This document shows positions 15,067 through 23,935 of a stretch of DNA of 55,221 nucleotides, piece after piece; within the stretch, counting starts at the first letter, position 1, and each line of letters begins with the position of its first letter. The position numbers and the translations under genes are program-made. Under the pieces are notes generated by a model. That model made no database searches. It worked only from the letters and a program-made list of their open reading frames with translations, and was not told where the DNA came from. The stretch is from Candidatus Woesearchaeota archaeon (lineage in GTDB: Archaea > Nanobdellota > Nanobdellia > Woesearchaeales > JAHWHD01): the NCBI GenBank assembly GCA_019323515.1, contig JAHWHG010000019.1, positions 1 through 55,221 of the forward strand, given 5' to 3'.

Positions 15067-16956
15067 TTATTTTTCCTTCATCTCCCATACACCTCGCCAA
15101 TCTTTCGGCGGAGGTGTTTTCTTAAAGAGAGTGCAACGTTCGATGAACTTAGATGATGAGAGGTCTTCCCTGAAGTCAAGCACTTTCTCAAATTCAGCAA
15201 TAGCTGAGTCCCATTCTTTGTTAAGATATAGGCTAAGGCCTTTTTCATATAATGAAGCTATTTTCTTTTCCTTATCACTTACCTCTTCAACCCTTCCTAT
15301 AAGTTCAAATATCCTTATAGGTTCTTTTTTGCCTTTTACAGCAACTAGGTCAAGCTCTCTTGTGACAAACTTATCCTTTACCTGCTTGTAAGTAGATTCG
15401 CTTATTATCATGCTCACACCATAATGTTTTGTGAGACCTTCTAATCGCGAGCCAAGGTTTATGTTGTCTCCCATTGCTGTATAGTCGAACCTATCATAGC
15501 TGCCCATGTTTCCAATAACAGCTTGTCCTGTGTTTAAGCCAATGCCAATCTTTAGCTCTGGATATCCAGCAGCAATCCATTTCTTGTTAAGTTCCTTAAG
15601 TTCTTTTAACATGTCTAGAGAGGTTGAGCATGCTAAAGATGCATGGTCTGGCTGGTTAAGTGGGCAGTTCCAGAATGCCATTATAGCATCGCCAATGTAT
15701 TTGTCAACAACACCTTCATGTTTCATTATGCAGGTTGTCATTGCTGTAAGGTATTCATTAAGAAGATGTACGAGTTTTTCTGGTGATAGTTTTTCTGAGA
15801 TTGTTGTGAACCCGCGGATATCTGAAAAGAATACTGTAATCTCACGCTTTACACCTCCAAGCTTCAGCTTGTCAGGGTCTTTTAGGATGTCCTTTAGAAC
15901 TGCAGGTGATACATACTTATTGAATGCTCCGATAATCTTTGCTTTTGATTTTTTTTCATGGACATAGTTATAGGAGTTGATTGAGAGCATTGTAAGTATT
16001 ATTGTTATCGGAACATAGACAATGTTAAGCATTAAGCCAGAGTTGAATACTATGATTGTGATGAAAATATATAACAGGATAAGTGCGAGTGAGATGATGG
16101 ATGCGCGTGTTAAGTTAAGGTTATCTGCAATAAAACCAATAAGAAGCGCAGTGATGAAGATGAAGATTATGACTGAGATGTTTGATTGTGGTGTGATGTA
16201 ATCTTTTTGCATAAAAGTCTGGAGTGCTTGTGCATGGATCTCAACACCTGGCATATTGGTTGAGGTAGGTACAAAGTAACTGTCATGGAACTCTGAGGCT
16301 GTTGCCCCAATAAATATAATCTTGTCCTTGAACTCTGATAAATCTGTTCTGTTATTATATACATCTGCAATAGAATAGTACCTGAATGGTTCATTGAAAT
16401 TGATAAGGAAGCGTTCTTGTTCCTGGAGCTTTTTCCTGAACAGTTTTTCATAGATTTTGCATGAGAAACAGCTTAGTTCATCACTTATATCAAGGTTTAG
16501 TGCGCGGGTTACACCGTCATTGTCAGTTATCACATTTATGTAGCCAATATCAGAGTCAATGACTGGCTTTAGAAGTTCATCTCCTTTAATCCCTGCTTCA
16601 GATTGTTTGAATGATGTATACTGGGCTCCTAAGACCACATTGCTGTTGTCAACTGCCTCTTGCAGAAGTTTATCTTCATCTGTCTCTGTGAAAAATCCCA
16701 CATCAAATGCAATAAGCTTTGCATCTTTAAGTTTCGTGATTGTGTCTGCGAATATTGCACGCGACCATGGCCATCTTCCTAGCTCTTCAATTGAATCTTC
16801 GTCAATAGCCACTATAACAATTGAGTCAAGGCTTGGTTTTCCTCCGTAAAGATTGTCAGAAAGTTTAAGGTTAAGTCCTGAGAAAAAACCAATAGAAAAA
16901 AGGATTGAGATTACAAAAACAGTTAAAAAAATAATAAGAAAATTAGGTCTCTTCAT
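15067..16956 (-). CDS. CHASE2-domain adenylate cyclase, class III (629 aa)
   Basis: Class III cyclases make cAMP from ATP. Residues 8-28 are a membrane anchor. An extracytoplasmic CHASE2 domain follows (about 40-260, with V-A-I-D-E-D-S-I and G-R-W-P-W-S-R), then three membrane segments (about 258-335) and the catalytic domain (about 370-545). Metal-binding Asp residues are in F-S-D-I-R-G-F-T and Y-I-G-D-A-I-M-A-F-W, the latter with the purine-selecting Lys (D-K-Y-I-G-D), and N-I-N-L-G-S-R supplies the transition-state Asn and Arg. A TPR-like tail ends in C-x-x-x-x-x-x-P-P-P-x-D-W. The gene follows the FecR gene with a 14-bp overlap. The architecture is typical of bacteria, suggesting lateral transfer. 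Confidence 0.95.
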   Translation of the reverse strand: MKRPNFLIIFLTVFVISILFSIGFFSGLNLKLSDNLYGGKPSLDSIVIVAIDEDSIEELGRWPWSRAIFADTITKLKDAKLIAFDVGFFTETDEDKLLQEAVDNSNVVLGAQYTSFKQSEAGIKGDELLKPVIDSDIGYINVITDNDGVTRALNLDISDELSCFSCKIYEKLFRKKLQEQERFLINFNEPFRYYSIADVYNNRTDLSEFKDKIIFIGATASEFHDSYFVPTSTNMPGVEIHAQALQTFMQKDYITPQSNISVIIFIFITALLIGFIADNLNLTRASIISLALILLYIFITIIVFNSGLMLNIVYVPITIILTMLSINSYNYVHEKKSKAKIIGAFNKYVSPAVLKDILKDPDKLKLGGVKREITVFFSDIRGFTTISEKLSPEKLVHLLNEYLTAMTTCIMKHEGVVDKYIGDAIMAFWNCPLNQPDHASLACSTSLDMLKELKELNKKWIAAGYPELKIGIGLNTGQAVIGNMGSYDRFDYTAMGDNINLGSRLEGLTKHYGVSMIISESTYKQVKDKFVTRELDLVAVKGKKEPIRIFELIGRVEEVSDKEKKIASLYEKGLSLYLNKEWDSAIAEFEKVLDFREDLSSSKFIERCTLFKKTPPPKDWRGVWEMKEK

Positions 16957-17797
16957 CAGTCTGCAGTGCCTCTATCTTCTTGTTCTGTTCAATTATCTGC
17001 TCAGTAAGCAAGCGTACGCGGTGCACAGATTCTGTCTTTATAGGTGCTCCTTCTTCAATCCTGTCTAAATCAAGCTGGCCAGAGTCTGCTTTTTTCATGT
17101 AATCCTTGACGTCGTTGTCAGTAAGGTCATACTTTGACTTGACCATTGACATAACAGTTGGATGTTTGTCAATCTCTCTCTGTCTCAAGTCGCGCATCTC
17201 TTCAATGTTCCTCTGCATTGCCTTGACCATCTCTTCTTTTTCTTCAGAGTCCATTGATTCCTTTTTCAGGATTTCTTCCTCTACATATGATTTTTCTCCA
17301 GCTCTTAATGTCAAGGTCTGGTCGCCCATTATAACAGTCACTTTTCCTTCACCTACCATCACAGAGTCCATGTCTACCTTGAAGAAAGTTCCTTTTACAA
17401 TAGCCGCGGTTGTGGGTGTCTCAACAGTATACTCTCCGATTCCAAGCAAGCCAGTGAACTTGTTCCAGGTTGAGCCTTTCTGTTGCTTTACCTTTACATG
17501 TTCTTTTGCAAGGTCTGCGATTTCAATTAATGTGTCTGGTTCAAGTGAGACAAATATACTTTCATAAAGTATTACAGTAGCTTTTCCTGTTCCAGTTCTA
17601 ACTTTATCGTTGAGAGAAAGTTCCATGCCGTCCTCTGCAGTGACCCAACCCTTGCCAGTGTCAACCTCTACTTTCCCGCCGTCAATTGTCAGGAAGGCTG
17701 TTGTTGTTGAACTGGAGACTAATGAATAGTATCCATAACCTGCTATAGCCAGCAGTATTACAATAAAACTTAAAATTATTATATGTGCTTTTTTCAT
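16943..17797 (-). CDS. FecR-domain membrane-anchored protein (284 aa)
   Basis: An N-terminal membrane segment (about 5-25) leads into an extracytoplasmic FecR domain (about 35-175), recognised from G-x-V-x-V-D-T-G-K-G-W, D-K-V-R-T-G-T-G-K-A-T-V, and the segment T-P-T-T-A-A-I-V-K-G-T-F-F-K-V. The C-terminal third is charged and helical. GGGGTGAT lies about 6 nt before the ATG. It is the first gene of a two-gene operon with the CHASE2 cyclase, a pairing common in bacteria, where the FecR domain may sense or bind an envelope signal. The specific ligand is unknown. Confidence 0.9.
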   Translation of the reverse strand: MKKAHIIILSFIVILLAIAGYGYYSLVSSSTTTAFLTIDGGKVEVDTGKGWVTAEDGMELSLNDKVRTGTGKATVILYESIFVSLEPDTLIEIADLAKEHVKVKQQKGSTWNKFTGLLGIGEYTVETPTTAAIVKGTFFKVDMDSVMVGEGKVTVIMGDQTLTLRAGEKSYVEEEILKKESMDSEEKEEMVKAMQRNIEEMRDLRQREIDKHPTVMSMVKSKYDLTDNDVKDYMKKADSGQLDLDRIEEGAPIKTESVHRVRLLTEQIIEQNKKIEALQTDEET

Positions 17798-17835
17798 AGT
17801 AAATCACCCCAATATTATATATAGGGAAATTCTTT

Positions 17836-17844
17836 ATAAATGCA
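17836..17844 (-). promoter_or_regulatory. Probable TATA box of the FecR-cyclase operon
   Basis: On the minus strand an ATTTATAAAG box lies about 40 nt before the FecR start. The leader between them carries the GGGGTGAT ribosome binding site, so this operon is probably not leaderless. Confidence 0.4.
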
Positions 17845-17964
17845 TCGGTTTAATTGCTGTTTTGGTAATATTTAAATATCTAGAAGTTGTAGTTCTACTA
17901 AAAAAGAGGCATTAGATGAAACATACTCACTTTGTTCGTAGCTTCACTTTAAGAGGTGCTTGAA

Positions 17965-19677
17965 GTGAAGAACCTTGAAATTGCACGAATCCTGTATGAA
18001 ATAGCTGATATACTTGAGATGAAGAATGTGCAGTGGAAGCCGGTTGCTTACAGGAAAGCTGCAAGAGCGCTTGAATCTCTTTCTACTGATGTGCAGGAGT
18101 ATGTAGATAAAGGTATAAAGGAGGTTGACAAGATCCCTGGGGTTGGAAAAGGGATAGGTAAGAAGATAATTGAATACTGCGAAACTGGGAAGATAAAGGA
18201 ATATGAAATATTAAGAAAAAAAATACCAAAGCATATGGATGTTCTTTTGAAAGTTCCTGGCATGGGGCCAAAGAAAGCAAAGAAGTTGTTTGAGAAGCTT
18301 AAGATTTCTACATTAAAACAGCTGGAAAGCGCTGCAAAGGAACATAAGATAGCGAAGATTGAAGGGTTTGGTGAGAAGAGTGAACAAGATATTCTTCAAG
18401 GTCTTGAGTTGTTGAAACTTAGTAAGGGTCGAGTCTTGTTGGGTTTGGTGTTACCAGTTGCAGAGGATATAAAGAAGAGGTTAAATGCATTAAAAGATGT
18501 TGATAAGGTTGAGATTGCTGGCTCAATACGCCGGATGAAGGAGACAATCAGGGATATTGATGTGCTTGTTGTCTCTAAAAAACCAAAAATAGTAATGGAT
18601 TTTTTCTGTGGAATGCCTGAGGTTAAGGCAGTGCTTGCAAAAGGTGAGACAAAGTCTACAATTGTTCTTAAGTCAGGGATTCATGCTGATATAAGGGTTA
18701 TTGAAAAGCGTGCTTGGGGAGCTGCATTGAATTATTTCACAGGAAGCAAGGACCATAACATAAGGTTAAGGCAGATTGCGATAAAGAAAGGGTATAAGTT
18801 AAGTGAGTATGGACTTTTTAGCAGGAAGACCGGAAAGTTTATTGCAGGTAGAAGTGAGGAAGACCTTTACAAGAAACTTGGATTAAAGTATATCCCTCCA
18901 GAGATGAGGGAGAACACTGGTGAGCTTGAGTTGAAGCAGATTCCTAAGCTAGTTGAGCTTGAGGATATCCAGGGTGACCTACATACTCATACAAAGGCAA
19001 GTGACGGAGATAATTCAATAATCGAGATGATGAATGCTGCAAAAGTAAAAGGTTACAGGTATTTCTGTATCTCTGACCATTCAAGCAGCACGCACATTGC
19101 TGGTGGTCTTGATGCAAAGCAGATCCTTAAACACATCAAAGATATAAAGAAAGCAGCTGTTAAAGTCAAAGGCATGAAAGTTTTGTGCGGTGCTGAGGTT
19201 GACATAAAGAAAGATGGTTCTTTGGATTATCCTGATGAAGTGCTTAAGAGGCTTGATATTGTCATAGCTGCAATACATTCTGGTTTTAAGAATTCGAGGA
19301 AGCAAATCATGATGAGATATGAGAAAGCGATGCAGAATAAGCATGTTGATATCATAGCACATCCCAAGTGCAGGCTTATGAACCAGAGAGAGGGTGTAGA
19401 TGTTGACATGGATAAACTCATAGGCCTTGCAAAGAAGTATAACAAGGTTCTTGAGATTGACTCACAGCCAGATAGGCTTGATCTTAACGATAAAGATGTA
19501 AGGAAAGCTGTTGAGGCAGGTGTCAAGATTCTGATTAGTTCTGATGCGCATTCAATAGCGCAGCTTGATTTCATGAAGCTTGGGGTTGCAACCGCAAGAA
19601 GAGGATGGGCAAGAAGGAGTGATGTTGTTAATACTTTTAGTTACAGCCAGTTAAAAAAATTCTTCAAGAAGCTTTAA
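17965..19677 (+). CDS. polX: PolX-family DNA polymerase with PHP domain
   Basis: Family X polymerases fill short gaps in base excision repair, and the C-terminal PHP domain can supply 3'-5' exonuclease or AP-site activity. The start at GTG 17965 is chosen because AGAGGTG lies 6 nt upstream; a GTG at 17956 falls inside that site. Helix-hairpin-helix motifs are I-P-G-V-G-K-G-I-G (about 50) and V-P-G-M-G-P-K-K-A (about 93). The polymerase site has R-D-I-D-V-L-V and H-A-D-I-R. The PHP part (about 340-560) has D-L-H-T-H-T, S-D-H-S, G-A-E-V-D, I-A-H-P and S-S-D-A-H-S. All expected metal ligands are present, and the 570-residue length is normal. Confidence 0.96.
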   Translation: MKNLEIARILYEIADILEMKNVQWKPVAYRKAARALESLSTDVQEYVDKGIKEVDKIPGVGKGIGKKIIEYCETGKIKEYEILRKKIPKHMDVLLKVPGMGPKKAKKLFEKLKISTLKQLESAAKEHKIAKIEGFGEKSEQDILQGLELLKLSKGRVLLGLVLPVAEDIKKRLNALKDVDKVEIAGSIRRMKETIRDIDVLVVSKKPKIVMDFFCGMPEVKAVLAKGETKSTIVLKSGIHADIRVIEKRAWGAALNYFTGSKDHNIRLRQIAIKKGYKLSEYGLFSRKTGKFIAGRSEEDLYKKLGLKYIPPEMRENTGELELKQIPKLVELEDIQGDLHTHTKASDGDNSIIEMMNAAKVKGYRYFCISDHSSSTHIAGGLDAKQILKHIKDIKKAAVKVKGMKVLCGAEVDIKKDGSLDYPDEVLKRLDIVIAAIHSGFKNSRKQIMMRYEKAMQNKHVDIIAHPKCRLMNQREGVDVDMDKLIGLAKKYNKVLEIDSQPDRLDLNDKDVRKAVEAGVKILISSDAHSIAQLDFMKLGVATARRGWARRSDVVNTFSYSQLKKFFKKL

Positions 19678-19680
19678 ATA
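19673..19680 (+). promoter_or_regulatory. TATA box, gene at 19703
   Basis: TTTAAATA starts 30 nt before the ATG and overlaps the polX stop codon; no Shine-Dalgarno sequence is visible, so the mRNA is probably leaderless. Confidence 0.55.
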
Positions 19681-19702
19681 CAACTTTTATTCTTAATAAA
19701 AT

Positions 19703-20290
19703 ATGGGTAACGGTTTTGAGATTTATTTTGAATGCGGGGATGTTGTGAAGAGTTTTTTGGAGTTGTTTGATAATATAGATAAAGTTATGGCAGTGAGAGA
19801 GTTTGTTCTTCGTGATTCAACAAATGAAACTAAATATACTACTAAATGTGGCATTAGATTCCATAAGCGTTTTAGGGATGATTTCTCTTTACAGTTGATG
19901 CGTGATTCTGGTTTTGATTACAGGTATTGTGATGCTGATGTAAGGAAGAAGATACGTTGGATGATCGAGACTGGTAAAGTTAAGCATATGACTCTCTTTA
20001 ATAACTTTTTTGAGAAAAGTTTTCCTGGTTATATAGGTTATTCTCCTGAGTCTAAGTTGATTTATGTTGGATTGGAGAGGATCATGGATGAAGACCTGGA
20101 TTTGATGGTTAATCTGGTTAAGGATCTTGGTAAGTTTTTGAAGCCAGTTGCTATTTACCAAAGCTTTGATGCACAGTCACTTGAAGAGTTGAAGGAGAGA
20201 TGCAGCCCCAATGTTCTTTATTATACCCCTTACAGTGGTATGAGTGCACCGCATCCTGTGCATAAGATTATTGCTAGCTTTCAAGCATAA
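19703..20290 (+). CDS. Protein of unknown function (195 aa)
   Basis: I do not recognise the family. The composition is soluble, mixed alpha/beta and rich in aromatic residues (Y-R-Y-C, F-F-E-K-S-F-P-G-Y-I-G-Y). There is no signal peptide, membrane segment or obvious catalytic motif. Three of its four Cys lie in the first 80 residues. It is monocistronic, with its own TATA box, and lies between polX and a 74-codon gene that also has its own promoter. Confidence 0.8.
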   Translation: MGNGFEIYFECGDVVKSFLELFDNIDKVMAVREFVLRDSTNETKYTTKCGIRFHKRFRDDFSLQLMRDSGFDYRYCDADVRKKIRWMIETGKVKHMTLFNNFFEKSFPGYIGYSPESKLIYVGLERIMDEDLDLMVNLVKDLGKFLKPVAIYQSFDAQSLEELKERCSPNVLYYTPYSGMSAPHPVHKIIASFQA

Positions 20291-20292
20291 AG

Positions 20293-20300
20293 TTTATAAG
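20293..20300 (+). promoter_or_regulatory. TATA box, gene at 20323
   Basis: TTTATAAG starts 30 nt before the ATG and immediately follows the upstream stop; the transcript is probably leaderless. Confidence 0.55.
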
Positions 20301-20322
20301 TCATGATTTCTTATTATTTTGT

Positions 20323-20547
20323 ATGAGCGGTCCTGGTGAAGGTAAGAAAGCTGTGGAAGGTGTTAAGGTTTATATCCATGAGAAAGGTAAATCCAATGCT
20401 TCAGTGACGCATATAGATATTGAGAGTGAAATTCTTTCTAAGATAATCAAGCCAGGTGAGAGCACTTATGTTGGCGGGAAGCATGGCGGAATCTTTATCG
20501 GTCTGAAGAAGGAACAGATAAAGAGGGCTGAGAAGTTTCTTAAGTGA
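20323..20547 (+). CDS. Small conserved-looking protein (74 aa)
   Basis: A compact sequence with Gly-rich N-terminus (S-G-P-G-E-G-K-K), two predicted strands (V-K-V-Y-I-H, V-T-H-I-D-I), the turn Y-V-G-G-K-H-G-G-I-F-I-G and a C-terminal basic helix. It has no Cys and no membrane segment. I cannot assign a family; the fold looks like a small beta-rich domain. It converges on the DUF3850-like gene with 16 bp between stops. Confidence 0.7.
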   Translation: MSGPGEGKKAVEGVKVYIHEKGKSNASVTHIDIESEILSKIIKPGESTYVGGKHGGIFIGLKKEQIKRAEKFLK

Positions 20548-20563
20548 ATCATTCAATTGTGAA

Positions 20564-20824
20564 TCACTTGAACGAAATAACCTGAAATCCAAGATTGTCA
20601 ATGTCTTCTTTTTTCCAGTACGGGAGTTCTTTTGTCTTCACAACAAACTTAACCTCTTTTTCGATTACTCTTCCAGTGTATTCCTTTGTGTTAGGGTTCC
20701 ATTCCCTCAATACAAGTATATCCCCTTTGCTGCAGTTGAAGTCAGCTAGCCTTATCTCAAAATCCTTTTCACCATCTAAAACTTTTTGGAAGAGTCCTGG
20801 CCAGGTCTTTTTTTCTATTCTCAT
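20564..20824 (-). CDS. ASCH-like / DUF3850-type small domain protein (86 aa)
   Basis: The sequence has the ASCH-related layout: K-T-W-P-G-L-F-Q-K-V-L-D-G-E-K-D-F-E-I-R, then G-D-I-L-V-L-R-E-W, then Y-T-G-R-V-I-E-K-E-V. Family knowledge: ASCH folds are related to PUA domains and are thought to bind RNA or nucleotides. The length equals a single domain. It is divergently arranged with DNA ligase. The exact substrate is unknown. Confidence 0.82.
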   Translation of the reverse strand: MRIEKKTWPGLFQKVLDGEKDFEIRLADFNCSKGDILVLREWNPNTKEYTGRVIEKEVKFVVKTKELPYWKKEDIDNLGFQVISFK

Positions 20825-20878
20825 ATCCCTATCAAGGAATCACATATTATTATATTTTTTGAATATAATCCAATAAGA

Positions 20879-20887
20879 TTTAAATAC
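20879..20887 (+). promoter_or_regulatory. TATA box of the DNA ligase gene
   Basis: TTTAAATAC starts 33 nt before the ligase ATG, with no Shine-Dalgarno motif between; leaderless transcript likely. Confidence 0.6.
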
Positions 20888-20911
20888 TATAAAATATACA
20901 TTATTTGTTAA

Positions 20912-22600
20912 ATGAAGTTCAATAAGTTGGCTGAGTATTTTGAGGACCTGGAAAAAGTTAGCAGTGGGAATGCTATCCGCGCAATTCTTGCAGATCTTTT
21001 CAAGAAGACCAAGAAGAAAGAGATTGATAAAGTTGTTTACATGACACTTGGAAAGATTGCTCCAGAGTATTCTGACCTTGTAATAGGAATGGCTGACAAG
21101 ATGGTTGTAAAAGCTATTGCAATGGCTGCAAATAAAGAAGAGAAGGATGTCAAGGCAATCTATAAGAAGACAGGTGATATCGGTGAGACTGCTTACCAAA
21201 GTCTTAAGTCAAGAAGTAGCGGGTTAAGTGTTGAGCATGTTTTTGGTGAACTTAACAAAATCGCAGCTGCTTCTGGGAAAGGAAGCCAGGGTATAAAGTT
21301 AAGAAGCTTGGCGGGGTTGCTTGCAAATAGTTCCAGAAGTGAAGCAAAGTATATCTGCAGGATTGTTTTAGGAACTTTGCGTCTTGGTGTTGCTACTATG
21401 AGTGTGCTTGACGGATTAAGTATTGCTTTTACTGGAAGTAAAGAGGCTAAAGATGCTATTGAGAATGCATTTAATCTCTGCACTGATTCTGGTTATGTTG
21501 CAAAGGTGCTTGCTGAGAAAGGTGTTAAGGCAGTTTCAAAGATTAAGATAAAGGTTGGAAGTCCTATAAAGATGATGTTGGCGCAGCGTGTGAAGTCTCT
21601 GGAGGAGTTGAGGAAAAACATTCCAGGCATGATGACTGCTGAGGAGAAATATGATGGAGAAAGGATGCAGATACATTATGATGGTAAAGAGGTTAAGATA
21701 TTCTCTAGGAGATTGGATGATATAACTGAGCAGTTCCCTGATGTTGTAAGATATGTTAAAAATGTTAAGGCTAAGAGTTTTATTCTAGAGGGAGAGGCAG
21801 TTGCCTGTAAAAAGGGTGTGCTGCAGCCTTTCCAGCTTCTTATGAGAAGAAGAAGGAAGTATGATATTGAGAAGTATGCTGCAGAGATTCCAGTGTGCTT
21901 GTTTGTGTTTGACCTGCTTTTCTTGAATAATCGAAATTATATCGATAAACCTTATCCTGAAAGAAGAAAAGCCCTTGAAAAGATTACAAAAGAGCGAAGT
22001 AACCTTAAACTTGCTGTGCAGGTCCAGACTGATGACCTGAAGAAGGTAACACAGTTCTTTGAGAAGTCATTGAAGCGGCACTGTGAAGGTATAATCGCTA
22101 AGTCTATGGCAGAGGATTCTGTTTACAGGCCTGGAACACGCGGCTGGCTCTGGATCAAGTGGAAGAAGGAATATGTCAAAGGGCTTATGGATACAATTGA
22201 TGTTGTAGTGGTTGGAGCTTTCCTTGGAAAAGGTCGCAGGAGAGGCCAGTATGGTGCTTTGCTCTGTGCAATCTATAATAAAAAGTCAGGGAAGTATGAG
22301 ACAATCACAAAGCTTGGAACAGGGTTTACTGATGAGATGCTTGCGAAGATGCCGAAGATGTTTAAAAAATATATTGTGGATGAGAAGCCTTCTGAACTTA
22401 ATAGTAAAATGAAAGCTGATGTATGGTTTAAGCCTGAGGTGGTTGCTGAGATAATCGGGTCAGAGATTACAAAAAGTCCGCTGCACACAGCAGGAACTGG
22501 TTATGCTTTAAGGTTTCCTAGATTCCTTAGATGGAGGGAAGATAAAGACGCAAAGCAGACCACTTCTCTGAAAGAGATTAAGGCCTTGGTAAAGACTTAA
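20912..22600 (+). CDS. lig: ATP-dependent DNA ligase (562 aa)
   Basis: This is the replicative ligase type of Archaea, sealing nicks through an enzyme-AMP intermediate. The DNA-binding helical domain (1-210) is followed by the adenylation domain with the AMP-accepting Lys in E-K-Y-D-G-E-R (about residue 246). Motif III is F-I-L-E-G-E-A-V-A, motif IV is E-G-I-I-A-K-S and motif V is W-I-K-W-K-K-E-Y. The C-terminal OB domain contains G-K-G-R-R-R-G-Q-Y-G-A and V-W-F-K-P-E-V-V-A-E. Length is normal. Confidence 0.98.
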   Translation: MKFNKLAEYFEDLEKVSSGNAIRAILADLFKKTKKKEIDKVVYMTLGKIAPEYSDLVIGMADKMVVKAIAMAANKEEKDVKAIYKKTGDIGETAYQSLKSRSSGLSVEHVFGELNKIAAASGKGSQGIKLRSLAGLLANSSRSEAKYICRIVLGTLRLGVATMSVLDGLSIAFTGSKEAKDAIENAFNLCTDSGYVAKVLAEKGVKAVSKIKIKVGSPIKMMLAQRVKSLEELRKNIPGMMTAEEKYDGERMQIHYDGKEVKIFSRRLDDITEQFPDVVRYVKNVKAKSFILEGEAVACKKGVLQPFQLLMRRRRKYDIEKYAAEIPVCLFVFDLLFLNNRNYIDKPYPERRKALEKITKERSNLKLAVQVQTDDLKKVTQFFEKSLKRHCEGIIAKSMAEDSVYRPGTRGWLWIKWKKEYVKGLMDTIDVVVVGAFLGKGRRRGQYGALLCAIYNKKSGKYETITKLGTGFTDEMLAKMPKMFKKYIVDEKPSELNSKMKADVWFKPEVVAEIIGSEITKSPLHTAGTGYALRFPRFLRWREDKDAKQTTSLKEIKALVKT

Positions 22601-22664
22601 TAGAAAGATTTATTAACTAATTTTTGTATATCCATTGTAAAATTATCAAAAGAGAGGTAATATT

Positions 22665-22931
22665 ATGGCATTCAAGGATATTCTAAATAAGAAAGTGCCT
22701 GAAGAAGTAAGAGCTAGTGATGATTATAAATTACTGATTGATCTGGTGAAGAAGAATAAAATAAGCGATTTAGTGAAGTTGAGATATTTTCTTGATGATG
22801 AGATTCAAGCAAGGAGTGAGTTTCTTAAACAGAAGAAGAAGGAAGGTGCTGTTTTCAAAAGAAGAAAGAAGACACAGGAGCTTGAGGGTTTGAATAAGTG
22901 TTTAGACCTCTATAAACGATATCTTGAGTGA
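22665..22931 (+). CDS. Small charged helical protein (88 aa)
   Basis: Highly charged, predicted all-helical (D-Y-K-L-L-I-D-L-V-K-K, L-R-Y-F-L-D-D-E-I-Q-A-R, then a K/E-rich run). GAGAGGTAA precedes the ATG, so it is translated from a leader. Its stop codon lies 10 nt upstream of the next start (GTG 22942), and the ribosome binding site of that gene overlaps this gene's end. I do not recognise the family. Confidence 0.75.
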   Translation: MAFKDILNKKVPEEVRASDDYKLLIDLVKKNKISDLVKLRYFLDDEIQARSEFLKQKKKEGAVFKRRKKTQELEGLNKCLDLYKRYLE

Positions 22932-22941
22932 GGTATTAAGA

Positions 22942-23496
22942 GTGCGATTCAATAAGGACGAGTTTGCGTATTTTATGTTGACTGTATTCTTAAGTGTGTT
23001 CTTTGGGGTTGCAATGTATGAAAAGAAAAGCAGCCTTTCGTTGTTCTTGTTTTTAGTCTTGTTGCTTGCTTTTGTCCAGGGATTAAGGATTGTTTATTGC
23101 AAGAGCAGGAAAAAACGATATACTATGAGAGAACATTACAATGTTGTGATCGGTTCTGTAATGGGTGCGGTTGTAACTTATTATATCAGTGTAAATCTTG
23201 GCTATGGTCCTGTAATTGGTGCAGGTGTTGTTGGTGTATTAGGTGCTTTAATATGTAAAGGAATTGGGTGTTTATCAGGGCTTGGTGCTCCTGTCTACAT
23301 GGGTGCATTTGTTGGTATGTCATCTGCATTAGTTCTGCCAGGTTTTGCGCTTGTTGCTTTGGCAGGGTTGATTGCTGGAATACTTTTTGTGTCAACGCAT
23401 GATGTGTATATTGGCCTAGGAGGTAAGCTTGGGACAATGGCGTTTATGGGTGTTTGTTTAGCGTTATTGATAATGAAACTGGTGGGTATATTATGA
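22942..23496 (+). CDS. Polytopic membrane protein, first of a paralogous pair (184 aa)
   Basis: The start is placed at GTG 22942 because GAGGTA lies about 7 nt upstream; a TTG at 22924 would put that site inside the gene. Hydrophobic segments lie at about 8-24, 32-48, 70-85, 90-108, 118-150 and 160-182. The ending T-H-D-V-Y-I-G-L-G-G-K-L-G-T-M-A is mirrored by T-S-K-F-F-T-G-F-G-G-G-L-G-T-T-A in the next gene, so the two are diverged paralogues. ATGA coupling joins them. Function unknown. Confidence 0.8.
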   Translation: MRFNKDEFAYFMLTVFLSVFFGVAMYEKKSSLSLFLFLVLLLAFVQGLRIVYCKSRKKRYTMREHYNVVIGSVMGAVVTYYISVNLGYGPVIGAGVVGVLGALICKGIGCLSGLGAPVYMGAFVGMSSALVLPGFALVALAGLIAGILFVSTHDVYIGLGGKLGTMAFMGVCLALLIMKLVGIL

Positions 23497-23870
23497 TAAA
23501 TGAATTCATACTAATACTTGTAAGTGTTTTAGGCGCTGTGTTGACTTACATACTTAGTATCAAGTATAAGAAAGGGCCGGTTCTTGCAAGTGCATTGCTT
23601 TCATTGATAGTAGGTTTAGTATGTTATTTTATCCCTGGTGAACTTGCTAAAGTTATACCTGTTGCTTTTATCGGAGCTTCGTTCGCAGGAATGGCATCTG
23701 AAGAAGTGATCCCTAATAAAGAGATGATGATGTTTTCTGGAGTGGTGTTTGGATTTATTTTTATCAATACAAGTAAGTTTTTCACAGGGTTTGGTGGAGG
23801 CTTAGGGACAACTGCTTGCTTGAGTGTAGTGATTACCTTAGGTGTTATGGAGTTTGTAAAGAAGTTATAG
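23493..23870 (+). CDS. Polytopic membrane protein, second of the pair (125 aa)
   Basis: The start is ATG 23493, in a 4-bp overlap with the previous gene and preceded by GGTGGG. Four hydrophobic segments (about 4-20, 28-44, 48-68, 78-122 with a break) match the C-terminal two thirds of the upstream paralogue; the N-terminal pair of segments is absent. The shared Gly-rich loop (G-F-G-G-G-L-G-T) suggests a common structural or transport feature. No family is assigned. Confidence 0.8.
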   Translation: MINEFILILVSVLGAVLTYILSIKYKKGPVLASALLSLIVGLVCYFIPGELAKVIPVAFIGASFAGMASEEVIPNKEMMMFSGVVFGFIFINTSKFFTGFGGGLGTTACLSVVITLGVMEFVKKL

Positions 23871-23935
23871 AGCTTGGATGTTGTTTATCACAGAAATAAA
23901 ATTACATAAATAAAAGAATAAATAATAAATATGGA

